The notes under the pieces: generated by a model
What the model was told of the DNA's origin: nothing
Database searches by the model: none
Seen by the model: the letters and a program-made list of their open reading frames with translations, nothing else
Made by a program: the position numbers and the translations under genes
In this document: in pieces, positions 27,958 through 36,800 of the stretch
Numbering within the stretch: position 1 is the first letter of the stretch
How the letters are laid out: the number at the start of each line of letters is the position of its first letter
Assembly: GCF_024519435.1 (NCBI RefSeq)
Contig: NZ_JALJRZ010000001.1
Location: 992,001-1,056,000 of the forward strand
Source of the DNA: Terrabacter sp. Ter38
GTDB lineage: Bacteria; Actinomycetota; Actinomycetes; Actinomycetales; Dermatophilaceae
Length of the DNA: 64,000 nucleotides
Direction: 5' to 3'

Positions 27958-29088
27958 ATGAACGGCGAGCCCACGCACGGCCCCACGGATGAGACCGACC
28001 CGGAGACGACCTCCTCGCAGGACCCCACGACGGGCTCGGGGGCGGGCTCGCTCTCCCCCACCGCAGCCGTGGACACCACCGGCCACCGCCTCACCGCGGG
28101 CCTGACCATCGGCAGCAGGGTCGTCGTGCGCTACCGGCTCGCCGAGGGCGCCGAGGCGGCCGCCACCGACTTCGTCGGCGAGCTCGTCGCCCGCAACGAC
28201 GACTTCCTCATCGTCGACACGAAGACCGAGCGGGTGAAGCTGATCCGTGCTGACGTCGTCGCCGCCAAGGACGTGCCGCCGCCCGCCAGCCGCCCCGGCC
28301 GCGCGCACGAGCGTGTGTCGGCCGACGACCTGGAGAAGCTCATGGCCAAGGGCTGGCAGGCGCTCGACCGCGGCGGTATCGGCGACTGGGTCCTGCGCGC
28401 CTCCGACGGCTTCACGGGTCGGGCCAACTCGGCCCTCGTCGTCGGCGACCCGAGCCTGCCGCTCGACAAGGCGATCGACTTCGTCGAGAAGTGGTACGCC
28501 GAGCGCGACCGCCCGCCGATCTTCCAGGTCCACGGCGAGCGCGGGTTCGCCGTCGACGGGGTCCCCGCGGCTGCAGCACTCATCGAGCGCGGCTATGCCG
28601 TCGGTGGCGGCCGCGACGACTGGGAGCGGGTGCTCGTCATGACCGGCCTGTCCGCCGCCGTGCCGCCCCTCACCGAGGAGTCGGTGCCGGTCACCGCCGA
28701 CGCGGAGCTCAAGCTCGACTGGCTCATGAGCTACGCCGAGCAGCGCACCGTCGTGCCGGGAGCGACCGAGGCGGTCCTGACCGGCAGCGACGGGCAGCTC
28801 TTCCTCTCGGTCACCGATCCCGAGTCGAAGCGGATCATCGCCCTGGCGCGCATGGCGATCCACCCCGGATGGGCCGGCGTCTTCGGGCTCTGGGTGCACC
28901 CCGACCACCGCCGCAAGGGCCTGGCCACGACCATCGTGTCCGCCATCGCCATGGTCGCCCGTGAGAACAACATGCCGGCGATCTACCTGCAGGTCTCGGC
29001 CGACAACGCCGACGGTGTCGCGTTCTGGGAGCGCCTCGGGTTCGGCGTGCACCACGAGTACACCTACCTGGCCCGTCCGACCGCCTGA
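27958..29088 (+). CDS. GNAT-family acetyltransferase with N-terminal SH3-like domain
   Basis: 376 aa. Residues 1-40 are disordered. Residues about 42-100 (LTIGSRVVVRYRLAEGAEAA, LVARNDDFLIVDTKTE) look like a small beta-barrel. Residues about 110-260 are a degenerate acyltransferase half and about 265-376 a full GNAT half, with GVFGLWVHPDHRRKGLATTI as the acetyl-CoA loop and NADGVAFWERLGFGVHHEYT as the end. The double-GNAT layout resembles mycothiol synthase, but the SH3-like start does not, so it is not called MshD. The start is supported by TAGTAT 7 bases upstream. Confidence 0.72.
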   Translation: MNGEPTHGPTDETDPETTSSQDPTTGSGAGSLSPTAAVDTTGHRLTAGLTIGSRVVVRYRLAEGAEAAATDFVGELVARNDDFLIVDTKTERVKLIRADVVAAKDVPPPASRPGRAHERVSADDLEKLMAKGWQALDRGGIGDWVLRASDGFTGRANSALVVGDPSLPLDKAIDFVEKWYAERDRPPIFQVHGERGFAVDGVPAAAALIERGYAVGGGRDDWERVLVMTGLSAAVPPLTEESVPVTADAELKLDWLMSYAEQRTVVPGATEAVLTGSDGQLFLSVTDPESKRIIALARMAIHPGWAGVFGLWVHPDHRRKGLATTIVSAIAMVARENNMPAIYLQVSADNADGVAFWERLGFGVHHEYTYLARPTA

Positions 29089-29110
29089 GGACCGGGGCGC
29101 ACGCGACACC

Positions 29111-29132
29111 GCACCGACGCGGCACCGACGCG
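29111..29132. repeat. Two tandem copies of an 11-bp unit
   Basis: GCACCGACGCG occurs twice head to tail between the converging GNAT and VanW genes. There is no obvious hairpin and no known function. Confidence 0.4.
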
Positions 29133-29155
29133 GTACCGCATCGTCGCTGCGTCCG

Positions 29156-30883
29156 TCACGGCGGCGTGGCGGCGGGGTTCGTGCAGATGATGTGGTCCTC
29201 GGGCACGTAGTGGGTGCTGACCGGCTCGCTCCTGACGAGGGCGCTCGACCCGGGCCGACGCCACTCGCGCGTCACGGTCACGTCGAAGCCCGGGTTGGGC
29301 TGCTGCGGGTAGCACTTCAGGCTGTCCGTGCGGATCGTCTGGGGGGGCACGACGTTTCGCCGCGGTCCCTTGACCGACGTGATGTCCCACGTCTTCGTGC
29401 TCCACACCCGTCCGTGGACGAAGCCGCCCTCGACCCAGGTCTGCAGGAGCATCCCGTAGGGCGTGTCGTTCTTCCACTTGTTGTCGATCGTCGGCCAGTA
29501 GACGGTGGCCTCACGGCCCTCCGGGTAGCGCGGGATGAAGAACGCGTGCGGGCTGAACTGGAGGAAGTCCACGCCGGCGAAGTAGGCCAGGTTGTAGACG
29601 ACGGTGGACACCTGGCTGATGCCACCCCCGGTGCCGCGCGTCAGCCGGCCGTCGATGATGACGGTGCCGTCGGCATACCCCTTGTCCTCGGTGCGCTCGC
29701 CCAGGATGCCGTTGAGGCTGAAGGTGCCCCCGGGCGGCACGTAGGTGCCGTTGATGCGCTTCGTCGCGACGACGAGGTTGTTGGTGCGCGTCGCGTCGTC
29801 GGTCGGGAAGGGCGAGCGGAAATCCACCACGAGGGTGGTGACCCCGGCCTTCTGGGCGTCCTCGGTGGTGAAGGGCGGCTGGGCGGCCGCGGCCCGGACG
29901 TCCACCGTGCGGTCGGAGCCGGAGATGGCGGCGACGACCTGCCGCGCGACCGCGTCCTCGTCGAGGGTCAGCCCGTCGACGGAGGGCACGAGACGGGGCC
30001 TGCCGTTGTTCGGCTCGAACACCCAGCGGGCGCTGCTCGCCGTGCGGCTCGGGACCGTCACCTTGCCGGCGACGAGCCGGGCGAGGCCGGGCTCGTCGAA
30101 GCGGGGCGTGAGGCCGCCTGAGCCGTCGGGCACGACCGAGACCATCGGGGCGTACTCGGCCGGTGAGAGCAGCACGTGCGTCGAGCCGGACACGAGCGTG
30201 AGCGGCCGGGACATCGCCGTGCTGCCGAACTGCGAGCCGACCTGCTGGACGACGTCCGCGCTCACGGCCGGCGGCACCTGGCGCACCACTGCCGTGGCCT
30301 GGCTGGAGTCGGGGAACGCGCGGCGCAGCGCGAGCTTCGTCGCGGCCACGTCGAGCGTGCTGCCCGGGGCCGGCATGTCGACGGAGACGGAGCCGTCGGG
30401 GAAGGTCACCCGGCCCTCCACGGGGGCGACGGCCAACCCGGGTGCGAGCCGGTCGAGGTAGGCCGTGAGGGCCTCGTCGTCCGCGGCCGTCAGCAGGGGT
30501 GTCCGGACCGACCCCGTGAGCTTGTCCCACACGACCCGTGGGTCGAGCGTGAACCCGGTGAGCCCCTCGAGGGAACGCTCGGTGTCGACCGTGAGTCCGG
30601 CGTCACGCGGCACGACGTCGATCGGCGCGGGACGGCCCGGCACGCTGAGGACGATGGGGGTGTCGAGCAGGGACCGCGAGCCCTTGTCGATGGCGGCCCG
30701 AGCGGACTCGGGCGTCATCCCGCCGACCCGGATGCCACCCACCGACACGGATGCCGGGACGTGCTGCGAGGACCACACGCAGAGGCCGGCATAGCCGCCA
30801 CCGAGGACGATCGTGGCCACGAGCAGGCGCAGCACGGTCGAGCGCCGCTCGTGGGGCGTGTCGTCGGACCAGTCGTGGGCCAT
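29156..30883 (-). CDS. VanW-family protein with peptidoglycan-binding domain
   Basis: 575 aa. There is a single membrane helix at about 18-40 (VLRLLVATIVLGGGYAGLCV). Tandem alpha/beta segments of the PG_binding_4/YoaR kind follow. The VanW domain lies at about 395-500 (PPGGTFSLNGILGERTEDKG, GGGISQVSTVVYNLAYFAG, FSPHAFFIPRYPEGREATVY). The external C-terminus has two Cys (near 535 and 569) that could form a disulfide. VanW is linked to glycopeptide response, but its biochemistry is unknown. GGAGA precedes the ATG at 30883. It is the last gene of the typA-mshB run. Confidence 0.8.
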   Translation of the reverse strand: MAHDWSDDTPHERRSTVLRLLVATIVLGGGYAGLCVWSSQHVPASVSVGGIRVGGMTPESARAAIDKGSRSLLDTPIVLSVPGRPAPIDVVPRDAGLTVDTERSLEGLTGFTLDPRVVWDKLTGSVRTPLLTAADDEALTAYLDRLAPGLAVAPVEGRVTFPDGSVSVDMPAPGSTLDVAATKLALRRAFPDSSQATAVVRQVPPAVSADVVQQVGSQFGSTAMSRPLTLVSGSTHVLLSPAEYAPMVSVVPDGSGGLTPRFDEPGLARLVAGKVTVPSRTASSARWVFEPNNGRPRLVPSVDGLTLDEDAVARQVVAAISGSDRTVDVRAAAAQPPFTTEDAQKAGVTTLVVDFRSPFPTDDATRTNNLVVATKRINGTYVPPGGTFSLNGILGERTEDKGYADGTVIIDGRLTRGTGGGISQVSTVVYNLAYFAGVDFLQFSPHAFFIPRYPEGREATVYWPTIDNKWKNDTPYGMLLQTWVEGGFVHGRVWSTKTWDITSVKGPRRNVVPPQTIRTDSLKCYPQQPNPGFDVTVTREWRRPGSSALVRSEPVSTHYVPEDHIICTNPAATPP

Positions 30884-30993
30884 CGGCTCTCCGGGCAGGG
30901 GACATCGGGTGTGGCACGACGGTAACGCTGCAGCTGTCCGATGTCGGCGAAGCACCGCGAGGTGTCGGCGCCGTGACGAGATCGTTGCCGTCG

Positions 30994-31926
30994 TCAGGCG
31001 AGCAGACCGGACTCGCCCGCCGCGACGGGACCACCCACGGTCTGCCACGTGAGCGGGTCGACGCGCCGGAAGCCCTCGCGGGCCGTCGTCCGCGCGGCGA
31101 CGAGGTTGGACAGGGCGTGCACGTCCGCGCTCGCGACGATGACCTGGGTCGCGTGCTCGCGCAGCGCGTCGCTCTGGACCGTGCGGGCCGCCTCGTCGAC
31201 GACGGCGTGCGTGACGCGGTCGTCGTCGACGACCGATGGCGGGAACGCGTCGTCGGCCGTCGGCACGACGAGCCGCGGCGGCGCGGGCGGTTCCGGGCCG
31301 AGGTCCTGACGGCTCCACCAGGCGGTGGTGTCGAGCAGGTCGGGGTCGGCGGCGGTCAGCCACGCGCGGTCCTCACGCGCCCAGCCGAGCGGCGTGAGGA
31401 TCTCGTACACGCGCGTCGGGCGGTCGACGGCGTCGAGCAGCTCGAGGGCGCGGCGCGTCACCCGGTGGGTCTGGACGTGGTCGGGGTGGCCGTAGCCTCC
31501 GTGCTCGTCATAGGTGACGACGACGTCGGGTCGCAGCTCGCGCACGAGCTCGGAGACGAGACCTCCGGCCACGTCGAGGTCCGCTGCGGCGAAGGCCTCG
31601 GGGCGCGCCGCCGCCGGGGAGCCGACCATGCCGGAGTCGCGGTAGCGCGAGAGCCGCCCGGCCGCCTCGTCGGCCCCGAGCACGTGCACGACCGCCCCGA
31701 TCCGGTCGAGAGCGCGCGTCAGCTCACCGTGGCGGTACGGTCCGAGCCGGTCGTCGGGGTCACCCTCGAGCTCGGCGAGCCCCGGGGGGATGACCTCGCC
31801 CTCCTCGCCCAGGGTGCACGTCAGCACGTGCACCTCGTCGCCGCGGGCGACGTGGTGGGCCATCGCGATGCCGCACGTCAGCGTCTCGTCGTCCGGGTGG
31901 GCGTGGACGAACAACAGTCGGGCCAT
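30994..31926 (-). CDS. mshB: Mycothiol biosynthesis deacetylase
   Basis: 310 aa. FVHAHPDDETLTCG at the N-terminus gives the A-H-P-D-D-E zinc site (His10, Asp13), and GGYGHPDHVQTHRVT near 143-157 gives the third ligand His. This is the LmbE/PIG-L fold. The length and DLDVAGGLVSELVRELRPDV fit MshB, which deacetylates GlcNAc-inositol to GlcN-inositol in mycothiol synthesis. The alternative, mycothiol S-conjugate amidase, is similar but less likely given the C-terminus. GAGAGGACC precedes the ATG. It lies 33 bases after the solute-binding gene. Confidence 0.85.
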   Translation of the reverse strand: MARLLFVHAHPDDETLTCGIAMAHHVARGDEVHVLTCTLGEEGEVIPPGLAELEGDPDDRLGPYRHGELTRALDRIGAVVHVLGADEAAGRLSRYRDSGMVGSPAAARPEAFAAADLDVAGGLVSELVRELRPDVVVTYDEHGGYGHPDHVQTHRVTRRALELLDAVDRPTRVYEILTPLGWAREDRAWLTAADPDLLDTTAWWSRQDLGPEPPAPPRLVVPTADDAFPPSVVDDDRVTHAVVDEAARTVQSDALREHATQVIVASADVHALSNLVAARTTAREGFRRVDPLTWQTVGGPVAAGESGLLA

Positions 31927-31959
31927 GGTGGTCCTCTCGAAGCGTCGGTGCTCGGCGAG

Positions 31960-33732
31960 TCAGCGCACGGACACGGTGGCGAGGTCGACGATGCCCCCGA
32001 CGCTGTGGTCCTCGTAGCTGTTGACGCCTGCGCCGTGCAGGTAGAGGGCCTTCGTCGCCGACAGCGCGATGTAGCCGCCCTCGTCGCGGATCGACCGGTC
32101 GGCCTGCTCCCACACCCTGGCCCGGGCCGTGGGGTCGGCGGTGGCGTCGGCCCTGTCGATGAGCGCGTTGACGGCGTCGCTGCTGAAGTAGCCGACGTCC
32201 TGGCCCGGCCCCGACGAGTCGATGTTGATGCGGGAGTCGAAGAGCGCCGGCAGCACCCCGCCGGCGGACGGCCAGTCGGGAGTCCACACCCCGCGGAAGA
32301 CGTCGTAGGAGTCGACCGACGTCGGCTTCTCGATCGTCTCGTAGTACTCCTCGGGCGGCACGCCGGTGAGCTGCACCGAGAAGCCGGCACGCTCCCACCC
32401 GGCGGCGAGGGCGGCATAGGCCTTGTCGCCGAGCACCGAGCGGGCGTAGACGACACGCACCGGGACCGGGAGCTTGAGGCCGGACTTCTCGAGCAGCTTC
32501 CGGGCGGCCTCGGGGTCGCCCTCGACGCCGAGGCCGGGCGGCGGCGTCACGGACTCGGGGTCGACGGTCGGTGACAGGACCGACCACGTCGGAGTGCCCG
32601 CCCCCTCTCCCCCGGTCGCGGTGACGTACGTCGCGCGGTTCGTCGACAGGGACAGCGCCTTGCGCACCGCCGGGTTCGACATCACCCTGCTGCGCATGTT
32701 GACGGCGAGGTAGTCGACGTTGCCGGTGTAGGGGAAGGTGAGCCGCGTCTGGAGAGCGGTGCCGGCCTGGTTGCGCAGGGTGGGGCTCGCCTGGACCCAC
32801 GACACGGCGTACGCGTCGTCGTCCTGCTGGTTGAGCAGCCGCTGGATGACCGTCGACTCCCCCAGCCCGGACGTCACGTGGATCTCGTCGGGGTAGGCCT
32901 GCCGGATCGGGTCGGTGCGGGCGTCCCAGTGCTCGTTGCGCACGAAGGTGCCGCCCTTGCCGACGATCCACGGCTCCTTGAGCCGGTAGGGCCCACTCGA
33001 CATGACGGCATACGACGCCTTGCCGCTCGTGGTGTCGGCCGCGACCTTGCGCGGCGCGAACTCGGGCAGCGCCACGATGTGCGCGAAGTCGGGCTCGGCG
33101 TCGCGCAGCCGGAAGGTGATGGTGCGGCCCGTGCACGACACGGCGCGGTCGAAGTCGGACTGGTGGGCCGTGTCGGACGGTCCGGCGTAGACGGGCTTCT
33201 CGAGCCCTTCGGGTGTCACCTTCGTCGGCATCGCGAGCAGGTAGCTCGCGTAGTTGGTGCCGCCGACGTGCGTGCGCCGGTCGAACGTGCGGGCGACGCC
33301 GTGGCGCACGTCGTCGCACGTGATCGGCGAGCCGTCCTGCCAGGTCAGCCCCTCGCGCAGGGTGAAGGACCACGTGCGGGCCCCGTCGCTCGGCGTGCCG
33401 GTGTCGGTGGCGAGGTCGGCCTCGACGTCGCGCTGGTGCTCACCCGTGCCGTATGCCGTGAGGCCGCGGGCGAAGGTGCGCTGGGCGAAGAAAGCCTCGG
33501 GCCCGACGTACATCAGCTGCGGGTCCCACGTCGCGATGGTGCCCGAGACGAGGACCTGCAGCGTGCCGCCCGGCTGGGGCTGCCCCGTCGCTGCCGACGG
33601 GGCGGCCCCCAGCGCCTCCTGGGTGCTCGTCGGGTCGCTCGACCCGGTGCACGCCGCGGTGCCCGCTGCCAGGACGGCAGCGACGACCGCGACGGCCGAC
33701 GACCTGCTCAGCCCGCGCACCACGTTGCGCAC
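31960..33732 (-). CDS. ABC transporter family-5 solute-binding lipoprotein
   Basis: 590 aa. The signal peptide ends GTAACTGSS, with Cys near 28 as the lipidation site. GGTLQVLVSGTIATWDPQLM and EGLTWQDGSPITCDDVRHGV are typical SBP_bac_5 segments for di- or oligopeptides. No permease or ATPase lies beside it, so it is an orphan binding protein; the complete transporter 6 kb away could accept its ligand (inference). The GTG at 33732 is 7 bases after the typA stop, and mshB follows. This typA-SBP-mshB order recurs in actinobacteria. Confidence 0.85.
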   Translation of the reverse strand: MRNVVRGLSRSSAVAVVAAVLAAGTAACTGSSDPTSTQEALGAAPSAATGQPQPGGTLQVLVSGTIATWDPQLMYVGPEAFFAQRTFARGLTAYGTGEHQRDVEADLATDTGTPSDGARTWSFTLREGLTWQDGSPITCDDVRHGVARTFDRRTHVGGTNYASYLLAMPTKVTPEGLEKPVYAGPSDTAHQSDFDRAVSCTGRTITFRLRDAEPDFAHIVALPEFAPRKVAADTTSGKASYAVMSSGPYRLKEPWIVGKGGTFVRNEHWDARTDPIRQAYPDEIHVTSGLGESTVIQRLLNQQDDDAYAVSWVQASPTLRNQAGTALQTRLTFPYTGNVDYLAVNMRSRVMSNPAVRKALSLSTNRATYVTATGGEGAGTPTWSVLSPTVDPESVTPPPGLGVEGDPEAARKLLEKSGLKLPVPVRVVYARSVLGDKAYAALAAGWERAGFSVQLTGVPPEEYYETIEKPTSVDSYDVFRGVWTPDWPSAGGVLPALFDSRINIDSSGPGQDVGYFSSDAVNALIDRADATADPTARARVWEQADRSIRDEGGYIALSATKALYLHGAGVNSYEDHSVGGIVDLATVSVR

Positions 33733-33739
33733 GGCTCGG

Positions 33740-35638
33740 TCAGCCCTCGGCCTTCGCCGCCGAACGCGCCCGTGACGCGGTCCGCGCGCGCTCGCCGGCG
33801 TCGAGGACGACCTTGCGGATGCGGACCGACTCTGGCGTGACCTCGACGCACTCGTCCTCGCGACAGAACTCGAGGCTCTGCTCGAGGCTCAGCTTGCGCG
33901 GCGGGACGATCTTCTCGAAGTTGTCCGAGGAGGAGGCGCGCACGTTGGTGAGCTTCTTCTCCTTGGTGATGTTGACGTCCATGTCGTCGGCCCGGGAGTT
34001 CTCGCCCACGATCATGCCCTCGTAGACCTCCGTCGTCGGGTCGACGAAGAGCGTGCCGCGCTCCTGGAGGTTGACCATGGCGTAGGAGGTGACGACGCCC
34101 TTGCGGTCGGAGACCAGCGAGCCGCTCGTGCGGGTCGTGATGGCGCCGAACCACGGCTCGTAGTCCTCGAACACGTGGTGGGCGATGCCCGTGCCGCGCG
34201 TCTCGGTGAGGAACTCGGTGCGGAAGCCGATGAGGCCACGGCTGGGCACGAGGAACTCCATGCGGATCCAGCCGGTCCCGTGGTTGGTCATCTGCTCCAT
34301 GCGGCCCTTGCGAGCGGCCATGATCTGCGTGATGGCGCCGAGGAACTCCTCCGGGGTGTCGATCGTGAGGCGCTCGACGGGCTCGTGGACCTTGCCGTCG
34401 ACCTCGCGCGTGACGACCTGCGGCTTGCCGACGGTCAGCTCGTAGCCCTCGCGGCGCATCTGCTCGACGAGGATGGCGAGCGCGAGCTCACCACGGCCCT
34501 GGACCTCCCAGGCGTCCGGACGCTCCGTGTTGAGGATGCGCAGCGACACGTTGCCGATGAGCTCCTTGTCGAGGCGGTCCTTGACCATGCGGGCCGTGAC
34601 CTTCGAGCCGCGGACCTGGCCGACCATCGGGCTCGTGTTCGTGCCGATGGTCATCGAGATCGCAGGCTCGTCGACGGTGATGAGGGGAAGCGGGATCGGG
34701 TTCTCGGGGTCGGCGAGCGTCTCGCCGATGGTGATCTCGGGGATGCCGGCCACGGCGATGATGTCGCCGGGGCCCGCCTCCTCGGCAGGCTTGCGCTCGA
34801 GGGCCTCGGTCATGAGCAGCTCGGTGATCTTGACGCGCTGCTGCGACCCGTCGTGGCGGCACCACATGACCTGCTGGCCCTTCTTGATCGTGCCGTTGAA
34901 GACACGGAGCAGGGCGAGGCGGCCGAGGAAGTTGGAGGCGTCGAGGTTGGTGACGTGCGCCTGCAGGGGCGCCTCGTCGTCGTACGTCGGCGCGGGGATC
35001 GTCTGGAGGATGGTCTCGAAGAGGGCCTCGAGGTCCTCTCCCTCCGGCAGGCCACCGTCGTCCGGGCGCTCGAGGGAGGCGCGGCCGGCCTTGGCCGACG
35101 CGTAGACGATCGGGAAGTCGATCTGCTCCTCCGTCGCGTCGAGGTCGAGGAAGAGCTCGTAGGCCTCGTCGACGACCTCGGCGATGCGCGAGTCCGGACG
35201 GTCGACCTTGTTGATGCAGAGGATGACCGGCATCTTCGCGGCCAGCGCCTTGCGCAGCACGAAGCGGGTCTGGGGCAGCGGGCCCTCGGACGCGTCGACG
35301 AGCAGGACGACGCCGTCGACCATCGACAGGCCGCGCTCGACCTCGCCACCGAAGTCGGCGTGGCCGGGGGTGTCGATGATGTTGATGGTGACGCCGTCGG
35401 TCAGGCCGCGGTCCTGGGCGGCGTTGCCCGTGTAGTGCACCGCGGTGTTCTTCGCGAGGATCGTGATGCCCTTCTCGCGCTCGAGATCGCCGGAGTCCAT
35501 CGCGCGCTCGTCGACGTGCTGGTGCTCGCCGAACGCGCCGGACTGCCAGAGCATCTTGTCGACGAGGGTGGTCTTGCCGTGGTCGACGTGGGCGACGATG
35601 GCGACGTTGCGGATGTCCGCGCGGGTCTTCATGGGCAT
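33740..35638 (-). CDS. typA: Ribosome-associated GTPase TypA/BipA
   Basis: 632 aa from the ATG at 35638 (an inner ATG two codons later is also possible). G1 is [14 protein letters not shown], then G2/G3 [12 protein letters not shown] and [16 protein letters not shown], and G4 [16 protein letters not shown]-like domains II, III and V and the TypA-specific C-terminal domain follow ([28 protein letters not shown]-like). It binds the ribosome and assists large-subunit assembly or stress translation. No strong Shine-Dalgarno is seen. It heads a minus-strand run with the SBP, mshB and vanW genes. Confidence 0.93.
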   Translation of the reverse strand: MPMKTRADIRNVAIVAHVDHGKTTLVDKMLWQSGAFGEHQHVDERAMDSGDLEREKGITILAKNTAVHYTGNAAQDRGLTDGVTINIIDTPGHADFGGEVERGLSMVDGVVLLVDASEGPLPQTRFVLRKALAAKMPVILCINKVDRPDSRIAEVVDEAYELFLDLDATEEQIDFPIVYASAKAGRASLERPDDGGLPEGEDLEALFETILQTIPAPTYDDEAPLQAHVTNLDASNFLGRLALLRVFNGTIKKGQQVMWCRHDGSQQRVKITELLMTEALERKPAEEAGPGDIIAVAGIPEITIGETLADPENPIPLPLITVDEPAISMTIGTNTSPMVGQVRGSKVTARMVKDRLDKELIGNVSLRILNTERPDAWEVQGRGELALAILVEQMRREGYELTVGKPQVVTREVDGKVHEPVERLTIDTPEEFLGAITQIMAARKGRMEQMTNHGTGWIRMEFLVPSRGLIGFRTEFLTETRGTGIAHHVFEDYEPWFGAITTRTSGSLVSDRKGVVTSYAMVNLQERGTLFVDPTTEVYEGMIVGENSRADDMDVNITKEKKLTNVRASSSDNFEKIVPPRKLSLEQSLEFCREDECVEVTPESVRIRKVVLDAGERARTASRARSAAKAEG

Positions 35639-35705
35639 GAGGGACAGTCTCTCAGGGTTTCGAGGGTGGTTCGGACCACGGCGACGTGGGTGGTTCTCGT
35701 GTGGT

Positions 35706-36182
<477 letters not shown>

Positions 36183-36254
36183 GGCGCCACCGATGGTGCC
36201 ACAGCACGAGGTCCAGGACGACCGGGCGAGCGCGGTCGGGCGTTTACTGGTGGC

Positions 36255-36563
36255 ATGACACGACGGCTCACCGACGAGGAGATCGAGCGACAGCTGGGCG
36301 ACCTGCCCGACTGGACGCGTGACGACGACACGATCCGGGCGTCCTTCGAGGCGCCGGACTTCCTGACCGGCATCGCGTTCGTCCAGGAGGTCGCGTCCGC
36401 GGCGGAGACGATGGACCACCATCCCGACATCGACATCCGCTGGCGCACCGTGGCCTTCGCGCTGTCGACCCACTCCGAGGGCGGCCTGACCCAGCTCGAC
36501 GTCGAGCTCGCGCACCAGATCAGCCAGGAGGCCGCCCGCCGGGGCGCCGCCGCGACCGGCTGA
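36255..36563 (+). CDS. Pterin-4a-carbinolamine dehydratase
   Basis: 102 aa. DDTIRASFEAPDFLTGIAFV then METMDHHPDI-like (ETMDHHPDIDIRWRTVAFAL) contains the catalytic E-x-x-D-H-H-P motif, and LSTHSEGGLTQLDVELA the last strand. The family dehydrates 4a-hydroxytetrahydropterin; in bacteria without aromatic hydroxylases its role is less clear, with molybdopterin-related or DcoH-like roles proposed. TTTACT stands 6 bases before the ATG at 36255. It is a short stand-alone gene. Confidence 0.88.
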   Translation: MTRRLTDEEIERQLGDLPDWTRDDDTIRASFEAPDFLTGIAFVQEVASAAETMDHHPDIDIRWRTVAFALSTHSEGGLTQLDVELAHQISQEAARRGAAATG

Positions 36564-36668
36564 GCCGTGGCGGCTCCGGCCGAGGTCCCACGGGAACGCT
36601 CGGGGGTCGTCCAGGACCGCCCTGGTCCGGTCCGGACGTCGCCGGGTGGACGGGTCGCCGCCGTAACT

Positions 36669-36674
36669 TAGGAT
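36669..36674 (+). promoter_or_regulatory. -10 hexamer of the leader ORF and CNNM operon
   Basis: TAGGAT, exactly consensus, followed by 6 bases and the ATG of the 39-aa leader at 36681. The spacing predicts transcription starting on that ATG. Confidence 0.55.
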
Positions 36675-36680
36675 TGCCTC

Positions 36681-36800
36681 ATGCGATCCCACTCACGCTC
36701 CGACTCGCGCGCCGAGTCCCGGGAGGGCCATAGTCCCTGGCCGGACCCGATCCGGCCGCCCCAGACGCACCACTCGCTCACCCGGGTGGTGAACGCATGA
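36681..36800 (+). CDS. Leader peptide coupled to the CNNM gene
   Basis: 39 aa: MRSHSRSDSRAESREGHSPW, then a Pro/Thr/His-rich part ending TRVVNA. The ATG lies 6 bases after TAGGAT, as for a leaderless mRNA. The TGA overlaps the ATG of the downstream gene (ATGA at 36797-36800). The downstream gene lacks a clear Shine-Dalgarno of its own, so ribosomes may reach it through this ORF. The Ser/Arg-rich composition could make the peptide a sensor of charging or ions, but that is speculation. No homologue is recalled. Confidence 0.45.
   Translation: MRSHSRSDSRAESREGHSPWPDPIRPPQTHHSLTRVVNA

Noticed and set aside
31960-33732. Calling the typA-linked binding protein part of the 39.8-46.2 kb transporter
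   Set aside because: It is 6 kb away on the other strand and that operon has its own binding protein; kept as an orphan.
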